Source: Phoronis australis
Lineage: Eukaryota > Phoronida > Phoronidae
Assembly: GCA_002633005.1 (NCBI GenBank)
Contig: NMRA01000317.1
Location: 1 to 64,000, forward strand
Length of the DNA stretch: 64,000 nt
Direction: 5' to 3'
Made by a program: the position numbers and the translations under genes. Under the pieces are notes generated by a model, which searched no databases, had not been told where the DNA came from, and worked only from the letters and a program-made list of their open reading frames with translations. Positions 12,901-27,900 of the stretch are shown here, one piece after another. The first letter of the stretch is position 1. Each line of letters begins with the position of its first letter.

Positions 12901-15900
12901 TGTGGAGCTCAGATAAGTCTAGCAGAGTAGAAAATGATGTGAAATTAGCAATTTTAATCCTTCTGCTGGGTTTATGCAGTTATGGTATGCGTCATGTGCA
13001 AGAGTTGTTAGTAATTTGTGTAGTAGTTTTATATAGTCATTGTGTTGATTTGTGTAACTTGAAACAAGAAGACACCGGTCATTATTTGTGTGTGGCCTCA
13101 TATAGTCACTGGTTTGCAAGTTGTATGACTATAGAAACAAGAAAACACTTTTCAGTATTTGTGCGCATGGCTTCATATAGTCACGGTGTAGCAGGTTGTG
13201 TAACTTGAAAAGGAAGACACAGGTTGTTATTTGTGTGTGTTCTCATATAGTCACGGTATTGTTGGTTGTATGATTTGAAACAAGAAGACGCTGGTCGTTA
13301 TTTGTGTGTGTTCTCATATAGTCACGGTGTTGTTGGTTGCCATGTATGATTTGAAACAAGAAGACGCTGGTCGTTATTTGTGTGTGGCCTCTTATAGTCA
13401 CGGTGTTACAGGTTGTTTGATTTGAAACAAGAAGACACTGGTCGTTATTTGTGTGTAGTCAGCAACAACTTGGGACCTAGCAGAGGATACAAGGATATTA
13501 GAATACTGAGTGAGTATGGGTTTTGAAAATAATACTTGGACTGTTATGGAGGTGATAGGATCGTTGGGATGTTCTTGGAGGGGATTGGCTGTGTTTTGTT
13601 CTTGAAGGGGGTCGGCTGTTGTAGGCATTGTCACAGTGAAGGAGTTATTCCAAACATTTTCTCATTTTATGCAGTGTCATCATATTCTGTCCAAGTCTTG
13701 TAATTGTTGTAAGATTGTGTATGTTTTTGTAGTCTGTTACTTACGGAGTTACTAAATGGATAAAGAATATTGGATCATTTATAGGAAGGATATAATGTAC
13801 TCTTTTCTTGATTGTCTTGCATATTTTTCTTAACGCTTTTGCTGATTTCCAGTACGTTATCTTGAGGTCAATGTAGGAAGGTTAACCTCAAACATACAGC
13901 TAGGTTTGTGGTGCTTTATACGCTGTCTGTGAGCTTCAATATCAGTATTGTCTTGGAAAATTGCAGTCTGTGTTAATTTGTCATGTTTCAGAACTTACAT
14001 TATTTCGTCTGACAGACGTAACTCAAAACTAAAGAAGTTTCAAGCGTGTTATTGTATAGTCGCACTAGTGGTGCCCTGAGATAGTGATAATGATTACAAG
14101 CATGTATACAATAAGCCATACAAGAAGTGCTGTTTGAGTTAATGCATTACAAAATGCCTTCATCGAACTTACACATCTCGCATCATTAGATGGTTGCTTA
14201 CTTGACTCCTGTTCTTTTTAATAGGTGCCTCCACTGGTCCCCCTCGTGATGTGGCGGTGACCGGTGATTCTGGTCGTAATGCTGTACCTGTGGGAAGCAC
14301 AGTCACACTACGGTGTGCCCACACTGCTGGCACCTCGGCCCGTGTCGAGTGGAGAAAGGACGGTGGAGTCATTCCTGCTGGGAGGTCCTCAATCAGAGGA
14401 GGAACTCTTGTGTTAGTGTTAGCTCCTTTCTTTGGTCACACTCAAGTTTTACCCAGAGATCAGTCACCAAACTTGGACAATGGTTGTGTAACTGTATTTG
14501 TTAATCAACCTAATTCATGTGCCAGAAAAGGGACAGTGTAGGAAGCCCAATTGTTTGAGTTAAATGAGTCATTTGCTCAGGGCTGTTCCAGCAAAATCTG
14601 TATGGGAGGGGGGGGAAGGCAACTGAAATAAAAATTTATGGGTGGTTGCGTTTGCTTTAAATTCAAAATGGCTGGTGGTCGTACTTCAAAAAAATAAAAA
14701 TTTACAGGTCGTTGTTGTTTCATTGGGCCATAAATGTTTGATGGTGGGTAATTTCAGTAAATTTTATAAACAATCTGCACAGAATCAAAAATGTAACTTG
14801 CAAAAAGCTCCGACTTTTTCACTCCCTCCGATCTCCTCATTGGCATGCCCATAACACCATTTAACCACAGGTGCTCGAATTTCTCGATGGCTAATAACCA
14901 CATATAAGAAACATATGTTTTCTTAGTAATGAATGACGTTAGTGGTGATGGAGGAACAGATAAACTCAAGCGCCTGTGCGGTCAACCACAAGAACAAAAA
15001 AAAATTACGGGTGGTTGCATTGCAAACTTATAAAAAATTACGGGTGGTAGGCTGAAAAAATAAATGAAAAAATATGGGTGGTGGGTGCGAAAAAAAGGTG
15101 CCTTCCCCCCCTCCCATACAGATTTTACTGGAACAGCCCTCAGATAATATTATTAGTGCTCGCTGGAAATCACTTTCCCTGATACCCGGTAGTGTCGCCA
15201 GGTGGCACCACTGTATTGTCACCTACTAGTTGTTTAGAGTTGATCAAGTCTGAGTGTCTGGTTTTTGCATATAATTTTTCTGGAAAATATCTATGAGGGG
15301 ACAGAACTTTCTATGGAAGTTGTGTTACTTATGGCTGTTTGTTACCATGACTCCTGTTCATAAGTACTGCATACTTTAATACTGTTTAGATAGTCAAAAT
15401 GAGAACTGTGATGGGTTGAAAATGTATACGCATGAAGTCAACATACTGTAAGCCATAAGATCGTCATCAAGAAACAATCAGGTGCCTTAACTGGTTGACT
15501 TGGGTGGACCAGCAAAGGCAATCAAATGAAGCCATTGTGTGAAATATTTAACAGTGCTCTCACTGCCATAAAGACTCCTGTTTTATGTTTTCTCTTGAAC
15601 TTTGTCTATAATACAAATGAAAGTCAAACTGCTCGTAATGGTAAACTAAAATTTACTATAAGCAATTCAGGTATCAACTGGTATGGACCTTCTAGAGTCA
15701 CCCTCCTTAACAAATGGACTGAACGTGCAGCACAAGGTGCTTTTTGTAATGTCGTCATAACATTGTTTTCATTCCGTGTTTTGTTATGTTACCGTTCGGG
15801 AAAATTCACTGTTTGCAGGAATGGTAAAACTTTTCTGTTTGCAGGTAACTAGTGACAGAGAAATGTGCGTTATCTTGTATTACCTGTATCCATCGCCTTG

Positions 15901-18900
15901 CATTGTACATTCAGAAGGCTATGGCTTTAAGAGAAGAACTGCTCTCTGTGTATATACTCTGAATATATATTTGAATTTATGTATGTATGGGTGTGTTATC
16001 TACAATGTGTAGTAAATGATATATTATATGTGTTATCTTGTTTTACCATGTTGCAGCATATCTGGTGTGAGAGCGGAGGACGCTGGTCGCTACATCTGTG
16101 AAGTCACCAATGATGTTGGCAAGGCTAGCGCCTACTTCCAGTTGAGGGTCGAAGGTAGATATATAATGGAGCTGGAGTGGCAGGCCATGGATTCTGTTCT
16201 CTCTTGTCCAGCGCATCATAGAATGTGGTCTTGCACATTGTGCAAATGTAATAGTACAAATCGTTTCTTTGTGAAACGTAGTGTTTTGCGTAATAAGACT
16301 GCTAAACAATACATACTTCAATCACTGTACAGTGTTGGTGTTTCTTTATAAGTTATGTTAAATACGACGTTCCATTTCTTTTTAATGGTCGCAATTCGTA
16401 TCACATAACAAGAAAGTGAATGTTTTAATGTGGCAGTGTGACTGTGATGTGTTGAAATCTTCTGATGTTATTAACAACATAGTTCATAACTGTTCTTATA
16501 AGCCAGATACTGTTAGTGTGTGCGTGTGTTTCTTTCAGCTGTTGCTTTACCATCGATCGTGGGATGGGACAGTAGTGTCTACCAAGCTGATGTTGGTGCT
16601 AGAGTCCGGTTGATCTGTGATGCCAGAGGTATGTGGGGAATACCATCGGACTGAGGTATTAGGCTACAGACAGAGATATTGAGACCTTGTAGTCATTGTA
16701 TTGTGATATTATCTTGCTGCGAAAGGATTCTTCAGCATACCTTTCCTCTGGCTAGAAGAAGTCTTTGGGGTGATCTGGGGTGTGATCAATTACCCGGGTT
16801 GTTGGCGAGTGAATGCTTGTGAGATCCTGGGCTCATCTTGGAATACACCACGTTTATCTTGTACAGATTTGTGTGGTCTGACTGAACTTGTACCTAAATT
16901 GAGTGAACCAGTGGTTGTTGTTTCCTTAGTATATAGCTGCCAAATCCAATAAATTATGTTAATTTAGCCAAATCCAATAAATTATGTTAATTTAGCTCAC
17001 AAAATTGGTCTCATTTTGTTCGCGGGTCAAATTTTGCAACAATTAAATAGTAATTTCATGAGGCATTGTATGACCTGGTTGAATGATGTATTGATGTGTG
17101 AGAATGATCCAGTACAAATTTTACTAGAAAAAAACATATTGTGTCTCATGTTGCTTACATATTCATTGATTAGTTTTAGATAAAATTAAAAAGCTTTGAA
17201 ATGCTTTGACTGTGTGCGGTTTTTCATCATTATTTGGATGATACGAGTTTGCTCCCTTGACGTGCTCTATGTGGAAAAATTAGCCCCAAATTGTCGTGTG
17301 ACCAAAACATTCCTGTCACTTTGACTATATGTATAGATAAACAATAAGTATTTGCCTCTTAAAAGGGAAATTAATAGTTTTACAGCCAAAATTGCATTTT
17401 GGGATTTCCTTTTGATTGGATAAACATTTTGGAGTTATCACCTTTGACCAGAGCTTTAAAACTACAAAATCCATTGTTTTTGTGATTTTAGTACAAATTG
17501 TCATTTTTTGCCGTTGTCTGTCAGACATTTGCTAAAGTTACAGCTAGTGACTTTAGCAGTTGCCTACGCTTTAGGTACTCTGCCGTTTATCCTGTTGGTT
17601 TAGCGCCGCCCACAGAACACTTAAAGTCTGCTACTGCAAGGGTTACAAGTTCAAGTCCTCCTTGATGCTGATCTCAGAAACTCACTTTTCTCACCGATAA
17701 TGTCCCTTTAAAACTTGACATTGCCTTCTGGTTTGCATGCTGTATTACGGTGATATCACCACATGTTGGTCAGAAGGAATTGCTGAAGCTGCAATTTTAG
17801 ACTTTCTATTTTGAATATTCACGTCTATTTATCATAATTTTCACTGAAGGTGCTTCTTACCTTGTATGAAAATTTGATCTTAAGTTTCCACAGCCCTGGT
17901 ACTTCGTTTCACTCTCCTTATCATTGTCTTCGCCTTTGTCTGCTCATAGGTACCCCCACCCCCACTGTGAGGTGGGACAGGATACCTGGTGGCTTACCCA
18001 GATCAGCTATAGTACGTGGTAACGTTCTCTACCTGCAGTCTGCTCAGGTTACAGATGCTGGAGCATACGTGTGTGTTGCCAGTAACTCTGCTGGTTCCGT
18101 CCGCAAACAGAGGCAGCTGTTTGTTGTTGGTGAGTGCCTGATGTGGTCAGAACGGCTATGAATGAGATGGTTATGCTGTAAGGGGTAGGTGAACACTGAG
18201 GGCAGCTCTCCTGTGTAGCAGTGCCAGCTAGATCACAAATTATCAATCCTTACTCTCATACCATCGCATGGATTGTGGGTCCATCTGTGACCCGCATTCC
18301 TTGATCATTATGTTCTACACTTTACTTGTATTGGTGTCACCATCCTACCTACAGACCAGCGAGTCCACCCATGATTACCACAAGCCCACATCATTACACT
18401 CAGTTCTATTTTATTATAGTGACTTTATATGTTGCTTCTGCATTCTTGCATTACTGGGTTCTTGTCTCCTTACAGGTGCTTCCACTACACCGAGTACCAC
18501 AGGTCCTGCCAGTGATACCATCTACACTGCCTACAATGGGAAATCGGCGACGCTCAGGTGTTCCTCACCAGACACCGAGCTGAGAAGTGTCAGGTGGTCA
18601 CGCACCGTGGGACGTCTACCTGCGTAAGTTGCATTTGTGGCAGGAACTTGTGTACGCAAACTGATATGTCTCCCTTTGCATAACTAATATTTTGTTCTAG
18701 AAGACTGTTTTAATGGTTGCGCTGATAATTCATTGCATGTTTATAGTTGTCAGTGGTTTCCATGTTTATTAGTAAAAGTTCTTTCTTAAATTAGTCGTTG
18801 AGCAGGCTAAATGTTATGTCGACTTTAACAGCTGTTTTAGTTCTTAGTGAGAAAAGTGGCCAGTTATGCACCGCTGTTGAATAATAGTGGCAAAGGTTAT

Positions 18901-21900
18901 CTCAGTTTTATAAATATATCATGGCTGTGTTGAAAGTTATGCCAAACTCAATTAAAATCTGTCAGCTGAAGTGAAAGTTTAACGATACACTATGCTACAG
19001 AACGTCGGCTTATGTTGCACTATCAGTTAAGAAGTCTTATAGCTCACCAGATCACGAGTCTCACTCTCTGACCTCATGAGCTGTTCTTTTTACAACACCC
19101 ATATTTTCTTAAAATCTGGTTTCATAGAGAAATTTCTTTAAAGTTTATGCTGTGGGTTAGACTTCACTATTTGCAGCTGGCAGGTGCATAGATCATCGCA
19201 TAACTTAAGTATCAATGAGGCATTATCCACATCATTAGAAAGCCATTAAGGACCTCTTCAATTGATCTGGTGTTACAGAGGTAGTGCCCAGTCAGCTGGT
19301 ACACTCACCATCCCATCTGTGATGAAGGAGGACCAGGGGACCTATATATGCACAGCTCAAGACAGCCAGGGACGTACACTGACCAAGGAAGTGTTCTTGG
19401 TGGTTGGAGGTACAGCTAAACTATCTGGTGGAACACTTTTACATTAATTGGGGCCCGTTTTATTGAAGCAAATAGAAAACCTCTTTCTCATCCGTGGCTA
19501 CTTCAGGGGACAATGGGAACTTTGGATAACATCATTTTCCAGATGTTCAAAAGTCATTTTCATCAAAGTTCACAAGAAAACACTTGCATGTTTAGAAAGA
19601 ATTTTGGTTTAAAACTTGGAAAAAAAACGAGTCTCAAATATTTTGCTAGCCACTAGGTGCCAGTGCAGTATGAGCCTACAAACCGACGGGAAAGTATTTT
19701 GTCCGTGTCATTTCTAAGATGTCTGCTTCTTGAATCATTTTGTGCTTGTCAAACCAAACGTGAGTTGTGTGCCAGCTGTGACACTGCCGAGATGAATTAT
19801 TGTATGAGTGCATGAATTATTGACCCAGCAATAGACTGTCAAGATTTCTGCCCGTTGTTATATGCAGGTATTGGATTGTGCTGACAATTCTGACCTGAAA
19901 TTTGCAAGCATGCCCTGACTCATGAGACTACTAAGGCCACTGATTTTGCAAACAAGTAGATCAAATTGAATAGTTATAGTCTTAATTGTTGTGATTTAGA
20001 CTTTTTTACGGAAGAAACAATTAGGACACAATATGATGGACTGGCAATTTTTTATATTTTTTTCATATGATACACAACACCAGAATCATGCTTTGCCTTA
20101 TCCATGTTCTGTACCATAGCTTCCAACAGACAACATTTTGAAATATTTCCATTCACAACAATGATTCCCTTGTAAAAGTGCAGTTTTGGCGATTGTAGGG
20201 AATTGTTGAGATTGTGCACTTAGTTCATCTGGGTGAGGACCAACTGTGGTCAAATGGACTTGCAATGTCTCATTCTTATAGGATACATGGTTGTGGTTGC
20301 AGTCAAGTGCCTCAGTCTTATCTATGACTAGGCAAGCAATTATGACTGAGGTCCTAATTTCATTACTAGTCAACCACAGTTTTATAGCAGCTTAAACAAT
20401 TAAGTCATAAATCTTTCGCAGTTTCAACAGAAAATGTTGGTTTTTGCGTCTTGCATCTGTGAAGAATTCTCTTGCCTTTTTAAGAGCCTGCAAGTATGGA
20501 ATGTCTAAGTTTGTTGTCATGGCGATGTTTTTATTCCAGACATAATCCCTGAATTCAAACAAGACAGGCCGTCTTACTTGAGGCTGCGGCAAATGCAAAC
20601 TGTGAACAATTTTGATATTGTAATTTCCTTCTATCCAACTGATGAAGATGGTAAGTACAGGTTCTATTGTACTGGAGTGACTGAATTACAAAATGGTGAG
20701 GGCGTGCTTGACGCGCAAGTTATAGCTCGTGGCTTTGAAGTCGAAAGAGCATGGCTTATCACGGTAGAATCTGTTTTTAGTATCTCAAACACTGATTTTT
20801 AAAGCCTACCGACCTCAAGTGTAGCTGCACCTCTGAAAGAAATCTCTTTTTAACATTGCTTCGTAAACAAATGGCTGCATTGCCTTAAAACCGGGAAGCA
20901 ATAATAATGTCTTGTTTAGATTTATCAAGTGTGCATGAACCTCATTGTCTGTGCCTCTCTGTCTTTCTGATGTAGTATGACTGATTGCTTCAGGTCTGAT
21001 CTTTTACAACGGATTGCTTGACTTCCTGGATGGTGACTTTGTATCGTTTGGACTCATTCGTGGTGTACCTGAACTTCGCTTTGAACTTGGCTCTGGACCA
21101 GCCATTATTAGTGGCGCCCCCATCAGGATGAATAAGTGGCACACAGTGCGTCTACGCAGAGAGTGGACGCAAGGTAATTTCGAGCAAGAGTTATTTGATT
21201 AGGGAATTTTGTTCCTTCTTACAATTCCTTCTTACAATAACTTGAAATTTTATATTTGCCTCAACCTATTCCAGGGTATATTGTACTTTGTCAATAAATG
21301 AGTACAAGAACCATTATAAACCAACACCTCACAATATCATGAACAATTATCTGAGTTGACTTCAGTTTGTGTAACCAGGCTTTAAAGTGCAATAAGTTTA
21401 ATTAGTAATTCTTTGAAGCATGGTAGGTAAATTGCAATGTATTAACAGTTGGCCATATTGATGTAATGTTATGACCAGAATTTTTTCATTTTGAGTAGTA
21501 ATGTTATGCTTATGATCCTTCATTTGAAAATCACACGTCTGAATGTTGTATTAAAAAAAAACTGGGCCATGTCATAGACTGACATTACCAATGTGAGTTT
21601 TACATGCTGTTTTAGTGAATATCCAATAGTTAGCTGAATCTAGTTTTTTAGAACAACCCCAGAAATTGCTTTTGCAATATATCCAGGTTCTCGTTCATTC
21701 CCATTACACTCACTAGTAAGACCAAGATCAGAGCAGTAGGAAAAACCTTTATGCAATGCTTAATTGTCTGCCATTAATATCAGGATTTGAACCCGGGTCT
21801 TCCAAACGAGAGTCCAGAGCTCATACCACTGAGTCACACAGTCTCCAATGAATCTAACTCGACATCCAACACTGTAGCAGTTGACTCATTAGATTCCCAT

Positions 21901-24900
21901 TGCAATGCTCTTGTTAGTGAATGCCACAGTGTAACGTAGTGCTTGCTATACACCCACCTGTTTCTTCCTGCAGGCTTCATGACAGTGGATGGTATAGAGT
22001 ACTCTGGCAAGTCAGTGGGCTCATATACAGGACTGGACCTGGCTCAGGAGGACCTCTTCCTGGGAGGTATGCAGGACTTTAGCAAGTTACCCAGGAATTC
22101 TGGCGACTACAAAAAGGGTTTCTCAGGTAAGTCTGTTAAGAACAGTTTTTGAATTGGTATTTATAAGCTCCATACCTATATACACAAACATCACTGCAAA
22201 TGCATTACAAAAACACAAAATATGGTTGCTGTGTAGTACACTGTCCGAGTCATTTGTATCCTGGTGCTACTCTCAATGTTAGCAAAATAAAATGTCTCCT
22301 AGTAGAAACAGCTATAAAAATTCTTTTAAAAATTCTCTGTAGTCATATTCTGGGTCAGTGTATTTTTTTAACCCATGCAAGACTTACTGGTTAATTTAAT
22401 GAAGTTCTGGAGAAAAGCTATAAACAAAGCAGGATTTCCTGGTAACCGTATTGATAACATTTCAGGAAACTCTCAGTAAGTAGACCACTTCATCAGAATG
22501 CTAACATTACAGGGGCCATCAGTCAGCTGAAACTGGAGGGTGAATTAATAGACCTGTGGAGTGACAACAAGTTTGCCGAAAACGTGGGCGAATACCCAGT
22601 GTGCGACACTGCGGGATGTCAGAATTCCAGTCCTTGTCTGTCCAAGTATGTGCCACTAGGCTTTGTGTGTGTCTGTCACAAAGGCTACACTGGAGACAGG
22701 TGTGAGAAGGCTGGAGAACAGTGTTACCCAGGTAAGGAGTGGGGGGTCTGGTGGAGGTGGTGATGGTAGGACTATTGGGGTTAGGAGCCACGACGGATCC
22801 CTTTAGTAGGGTGGTATTTTATAAATAGTTCTATGTGTTATAGCATTTAGTTGTGATTCCAGGACATTTACTGTTTCCTATCCTCTGCAGTGCTTGACAC
22901 AGGTGAAAATGCTTTCAAGAAAATCTGAGCTATGGCATATTCTGCACTCATATTTCCGGATTTTGACTCGTAAAAAATGACAACCAAAAGAAAAACCTGG
23001 AACATCTGCACCGCACGTGCTCAAATAGTACGAGTGAAGTCAATTTCTTACTGGTATTACACTCTAATTTCCCAGGGTGTACTCACTTATGTCTTGCCCT
23101 GCTCTGTTTGTATTGTCCTTGCCTTCACATGGCGCAGACACTCTTCAGTTACTTCCTTGTAATGTGAAATGTTCTTCTTTGTGATGTGAAATAAAAATGT
23201 CAGTCCTTACAGTGTTAGCGTAGAATTCTGTGGAACTGTTCGTGTTTGTTTTGTTGTTGGCTGTGAATTGTCTCCTTTCAGGTTGGTGCTGTCAGTGTTT
23301 ACTGATAATGCCACCTTTGTGTTTTCTTAACTGTTTACTAATGATGTCTTCACCCCTCTGTGTTGTTCAGGTGCTTGTGGTGCTGGCAGGTGTTACAATG
23401 TAGATGATGGTATCAGGTGTGTCTGCCCTATTGGGCTCACTGGGCCAAGGTGTGGAGAATGTAAGTGATTTAGGCGACGGGCTCAAATGGGGTCACATGA
23501 TCCAGGTTGGAGTTGGGCCGTGTTTAGTCTAAAAAATTCCCGTTTCTCCATTTCAAATTTTGTTAACTGTTTGTGTTGAAAGTTAAGTTGCATACTAAAA
23601 ACTGTTATCAAATATGCTTATTATAAGTAACCTTTGATTTATGGTACTCACAAATTTTAAAACTTTATAACATTTCATTAAATCCTTAATACTTTGTTCT
23701 TAAAGTCTGCTGTGTGTCTGACTGACTTTACGATCTCCATCCTACAGTCTGAGGCACTCCTTTTCTGTAGGATATTATCTACAGTACAAGACAAAAGTAA
23801 TCAGACAATATACTGTTTCCCTGTCATTACGCTAGTTATGTTTACAACAAAAATGACTGATAATCCCCATTATAGTGACAAAATTTCAACTACAAAATGT
23901 CTTAATCATCTTTCTAACTTTACTGGTAACTGGCCTTCATTCTCGGTCATGAGGGAAGGCTATTCTGACAATGGGTTCAGCACTTCAGCCGTCGTGATGG
24001 GGAATGCCGTGTCATTTTGCCTGAATACTTTTGGCATGTACTGTAAGTTGCAGTCAATGATAACTATGATTCCAACCGTGTTACAGCCTTGAAAGTGAAT
24101 GACCCCGCTCTACAGGCGGACTCCTTTCTTGCCTACAATACACTGCCAGACTCACTGCTGAACACTAAGATACAGATGATGTTCAAGGCCCGTGCCATCA
24201 CGGACAGTGTACTCCTCTATAATGGACAGCTCAAGTCTGGACGTGGTGACTTCATTGCCCTGGTGATCAAGAATGGTTACCTTGAATTCATCTATGATAG
24301 TGGATCGGGTAAGAGCTTGTGTAGTCATTATTCAGTACTGGATATTTCACAATTGCTCGGATGAGTCAAGTAGCAAAGCACTATAGAATTTGCCTGCTTG
24401 AAGTTCTTTACTGGACTTCATTGTTTTACTGAGAATTAATTTCACTTAATAATCAAGAAGTAACTTTGCAAGCATCACAGTTATAAATTAATGATATAAC
24501 TTTACCTAGACGTTTTGGTTGATATTCACATGCAGGCCTTGGGTACTTTGAACTGAATAGGAGTGATGTAACAAAGTCTAACACAACTTGGGATACGACA
24601 ATATTGCCAAATGTCTTGTTGTAAAAACTTTGATTTATGTAACATTTCAGCATATAGCTAGGGATGTTCAGTTGCATTTAGTGTAGATTCACACATTTCC
24701 TGCAATCAATTTCACTGAGTCTGAGACTGTAGCAGTCAGTCACTTTGTTGGTTATTTCTTCAGGTGCTGCCAACATTCGAAGCCGTGAGCCCTTGAAAGT
24801 GAATGAGTGGACGAGCATAGTAGCTGAACGCAACCTTCAGAATGGTTACCTGATGGTGAATAATGGCGAGCCTGTCAGAGGTATGTACTGGTATGGTGTT

Positions 24901-27900
24901 GGTGAAAGAAACGGACTGGGTGATCTGATTAACAAGTGGTGGTCAGCAGGTTGAGACTATCTGGTCTATGAGGACTGATTTTGTGGTGCAGTTGTCGACA
25001 GGCCAGTACCTTTTTCACGAGTTGTTGCCAGATGGAAAGTCCTTACTTTTAACAACGCAAAAGCAACTTCCACATTATTGTTGAAAGGCCACTCGGATCT
25101 CAGTGCTTTTCTTGTTCTGCAGCAAAATGGAAATGATAAGTGCAGTAGAAGCTACAGTGGTGTAAGATCTCTGTGTGAATGAACAGTTGTTGCCATGGCC
25201 TTTAACATGTCATGTGCTGAGCTGGAAGGAATTAAACCTGAAGGAAATCAAATTGACTCCTTGCTGAGCTACCGACAAGAATTTTTAAGTGGCCCGTAAC
25301 TTTATTTGCTCTTGGTTCCTTTATTTTAAGTTCTGGTTCCATATTTGAAATTGCTGATTGATATGGAGACGTCCACTGCCACAATGGGAAACGTTAAGAT
25401 AACATTATGACGACTGGTCATGAGGGACTAGACACTGGTGACCTCTAGAGGACAAGTGGGCAATTTCACTTTTGTTTAGAATGCATCACGTCTAATCACA
25501 TACACTGTAAACGGGCCTTTTCACAAAGTCATACATGTTCCCAAATGAAACTGGCTGCGAAGACAAAATTCCTCCTGTTACAGCTAGATGGCGTTAGGAG
25601 TCTCAAGCACCTCATGATCATTCAAATTGTTTCGTGTTAGTTTCACATTGTCAAGTGAAGTGTTCAGGTGTGTTTTGAAGTAATACCACAAAGACTAGGT
25701 ATCTCCGAGTTTCACCAGGTCTGCCTGAAAGAAATCGTTTTTCTCAGCACATGAATTTTTAAGTGTACTACAGAAGTGTTTTGCTTTCTAACATTTTAGT
25801 GCACACATTTTTGGGAATTTATGTTACAGTATGTTCTGTCATTTTAGGTTCTGACTAGTTGAAACATGATTTGTCTAATATTGCATTTGCATGTCGAATT
25901 CCAACTCCAGCACATTATCAAAGATTTATCTCAAAATAAATTGTATCTGCATGAAGAACAGTTTGTTCTTGATTTTGTATCCAAATAAACACGAGACTGT
26001 TGCATAGCTCATTTCCTTACTAATGTTTACATGCTTGGGATGGACATGAACATGCAGGCCTGCAGTCTGTAGACCAAAAACACAGGATCGTGCAAGACTT
26101 TGCCACATATCGCTCTGCGCGTGATCACACTAGGTTCACTCGCAAAATTCTTGCGTCTATGGTCCAGAGCCCAGTGCTTTTCGTTGTCAAAAATATCGTG
26201 AATTGTTGTCAAGTGGTTTATTTTGGCAATTTATTGTAATTCAGTCATGCATTACGTTGACTGTAATGTTTGTTGTGGGTTTTTCAGTTTCAGCACTGCA
26301 TGTATCCTGATGCTAATCTGGCGACGTAACTGTAACAAATGCCATGTTGTTTTGTAGCAAACCATGAGTGGCGCCCTCAAGTGATAGGTATAAGAACTGG
26401 CTGTGTGTGCTTAACATTATGTTGTGTTGTTGTCTGGGTTGCAGCTTGTTGCTTCATCAACCCTGTGTAGTTTGGTTTTCAGTGCCCATTTCATGTACTT
26501 GCCTAAAATCAAAGGTGTTGGTTTTTATCGATGAAAGACTACAGTGAACGTGTCTCTAAAGCAGGTCTATGACTAAAAAATTGTCGAAACGCTGTCATTA
26601 TTACCAGGGAAACTCGTGGAATACTGACTCATGAAAAACAAAAACACGATATGAATGGGAACTTGGACCACGTCTATAGTAGCCTTTCATTACTCGTCTT
26701 CCGTCTATATTGTTTCTACATCTCTAATGTTGTTTCCTTCACGTTGGTTGTGGGATTTCATATTTCTTCACCGATTTCTATCGTGCACCCGATCCTTTTC
26801 CGTACTTGTCTTCTTAATTCATTCTTACGGCAAACATGCAGTGGAGTATTGCTATGTCGTGTGAATAAGATGCTGACAACAGGCTCCCTGTAAGTGTTGA
26901 TGTAATATTAGCAAATAACATTCTATACAGTACGTTGTAAGATTGTTGCAAAAGAAACCCTAGTACGATCATGCTTAAAACTATTAATTTGCCAGCTATT
27001 GTTTTCCAAAGTAAATGTTTTACCAGGCATCTCATAAGTGTGGTCAATGCGATCAAACTTGCAGTGTTTACAAATTTGAGCACTGAGTGGCGCTGCTCTT
27101 CATCCACAACTAGTTAAGACATTATTAAGTGGTGCTCCCATGCTCCCGTATTATCAAGTGCTGAAATGATAATAATTTATAAAGAAAATTAATGTAAAAC
27201 AACCGCTCTGATTTTTGTGTTTCCTTAAGTAAATCTGCTACGTATATGTGTGTGGTAACCTAAATATGCCAGGCTTATATTTTCCTTGATCTCAATTTGT
27301 AAGAGAAGCTCGTCGCTTGTCCTATGCATGTTTATGTTTCTGCTTCTGGCTTAGAGGAAGTTTATTCTATCAAAAATTTGGAGTTCAAGTCCTGGAAGTG
27401 AACGATAAGAAAATGTGAATTGCCTAATGAAATGTCGTATAATCACTGATGTTGCTAGCTGTGAGTTTTGCATTTACATGTAAATTGGTGATCTATTTGT
27501 AGTACTTTAGAATCCGGAAGATGAGTCACAATTATTTGGCATGGTACAACTGTTACAACTACTGTCTGTTAGGAGACTAATGACCGACCCCCCAACAGTA
27601 GAGAGGGATTTTTGTTCTTTGTTGATTTGAAATTAGTTCAAAACAAAAGTCATCACATTGTGACTAAAATTTTTGTATGGTAATCGCTCTGCATAGTGGC
27701 ACAAAGTTAAACATTTTTTTTTCACGAGGCGGGGTTGAGCGAAATAATTAGAATGGTCAGAAATATCGTAAGGCTACTGTACAAAATGAATGGAAAGTTA
27801 GAAAATCATCGGGAATGAATGTGTGAATTAACAGAAAGGCCGATTTTTTGCACTAACATGAATGAGAAAGTGTGCAGTAATTTGATTTGTACTAGGACCT

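Noticed and set aside
17600-17665. tRNA-like A and B boxes (tggtttagcgcc, agttcaagtcc)
   Set aside because: Spacing and stems are poor and no flanking duplication was seen.
20392-20802. Minus-strand open frame over the first LG1 exon
   Set aside because: It is the shadow of the + strand exon at 20540-20650, which has correct borders and LG motifs.
24290-24308. A Ser-Gly-Ser-Gly string in LG2 as a glycosaminoglycan attachment site
   Set aside because: It occupies the structural LGSG turn common to LG domains, so it is more likely fold-related than a chain attachment site.
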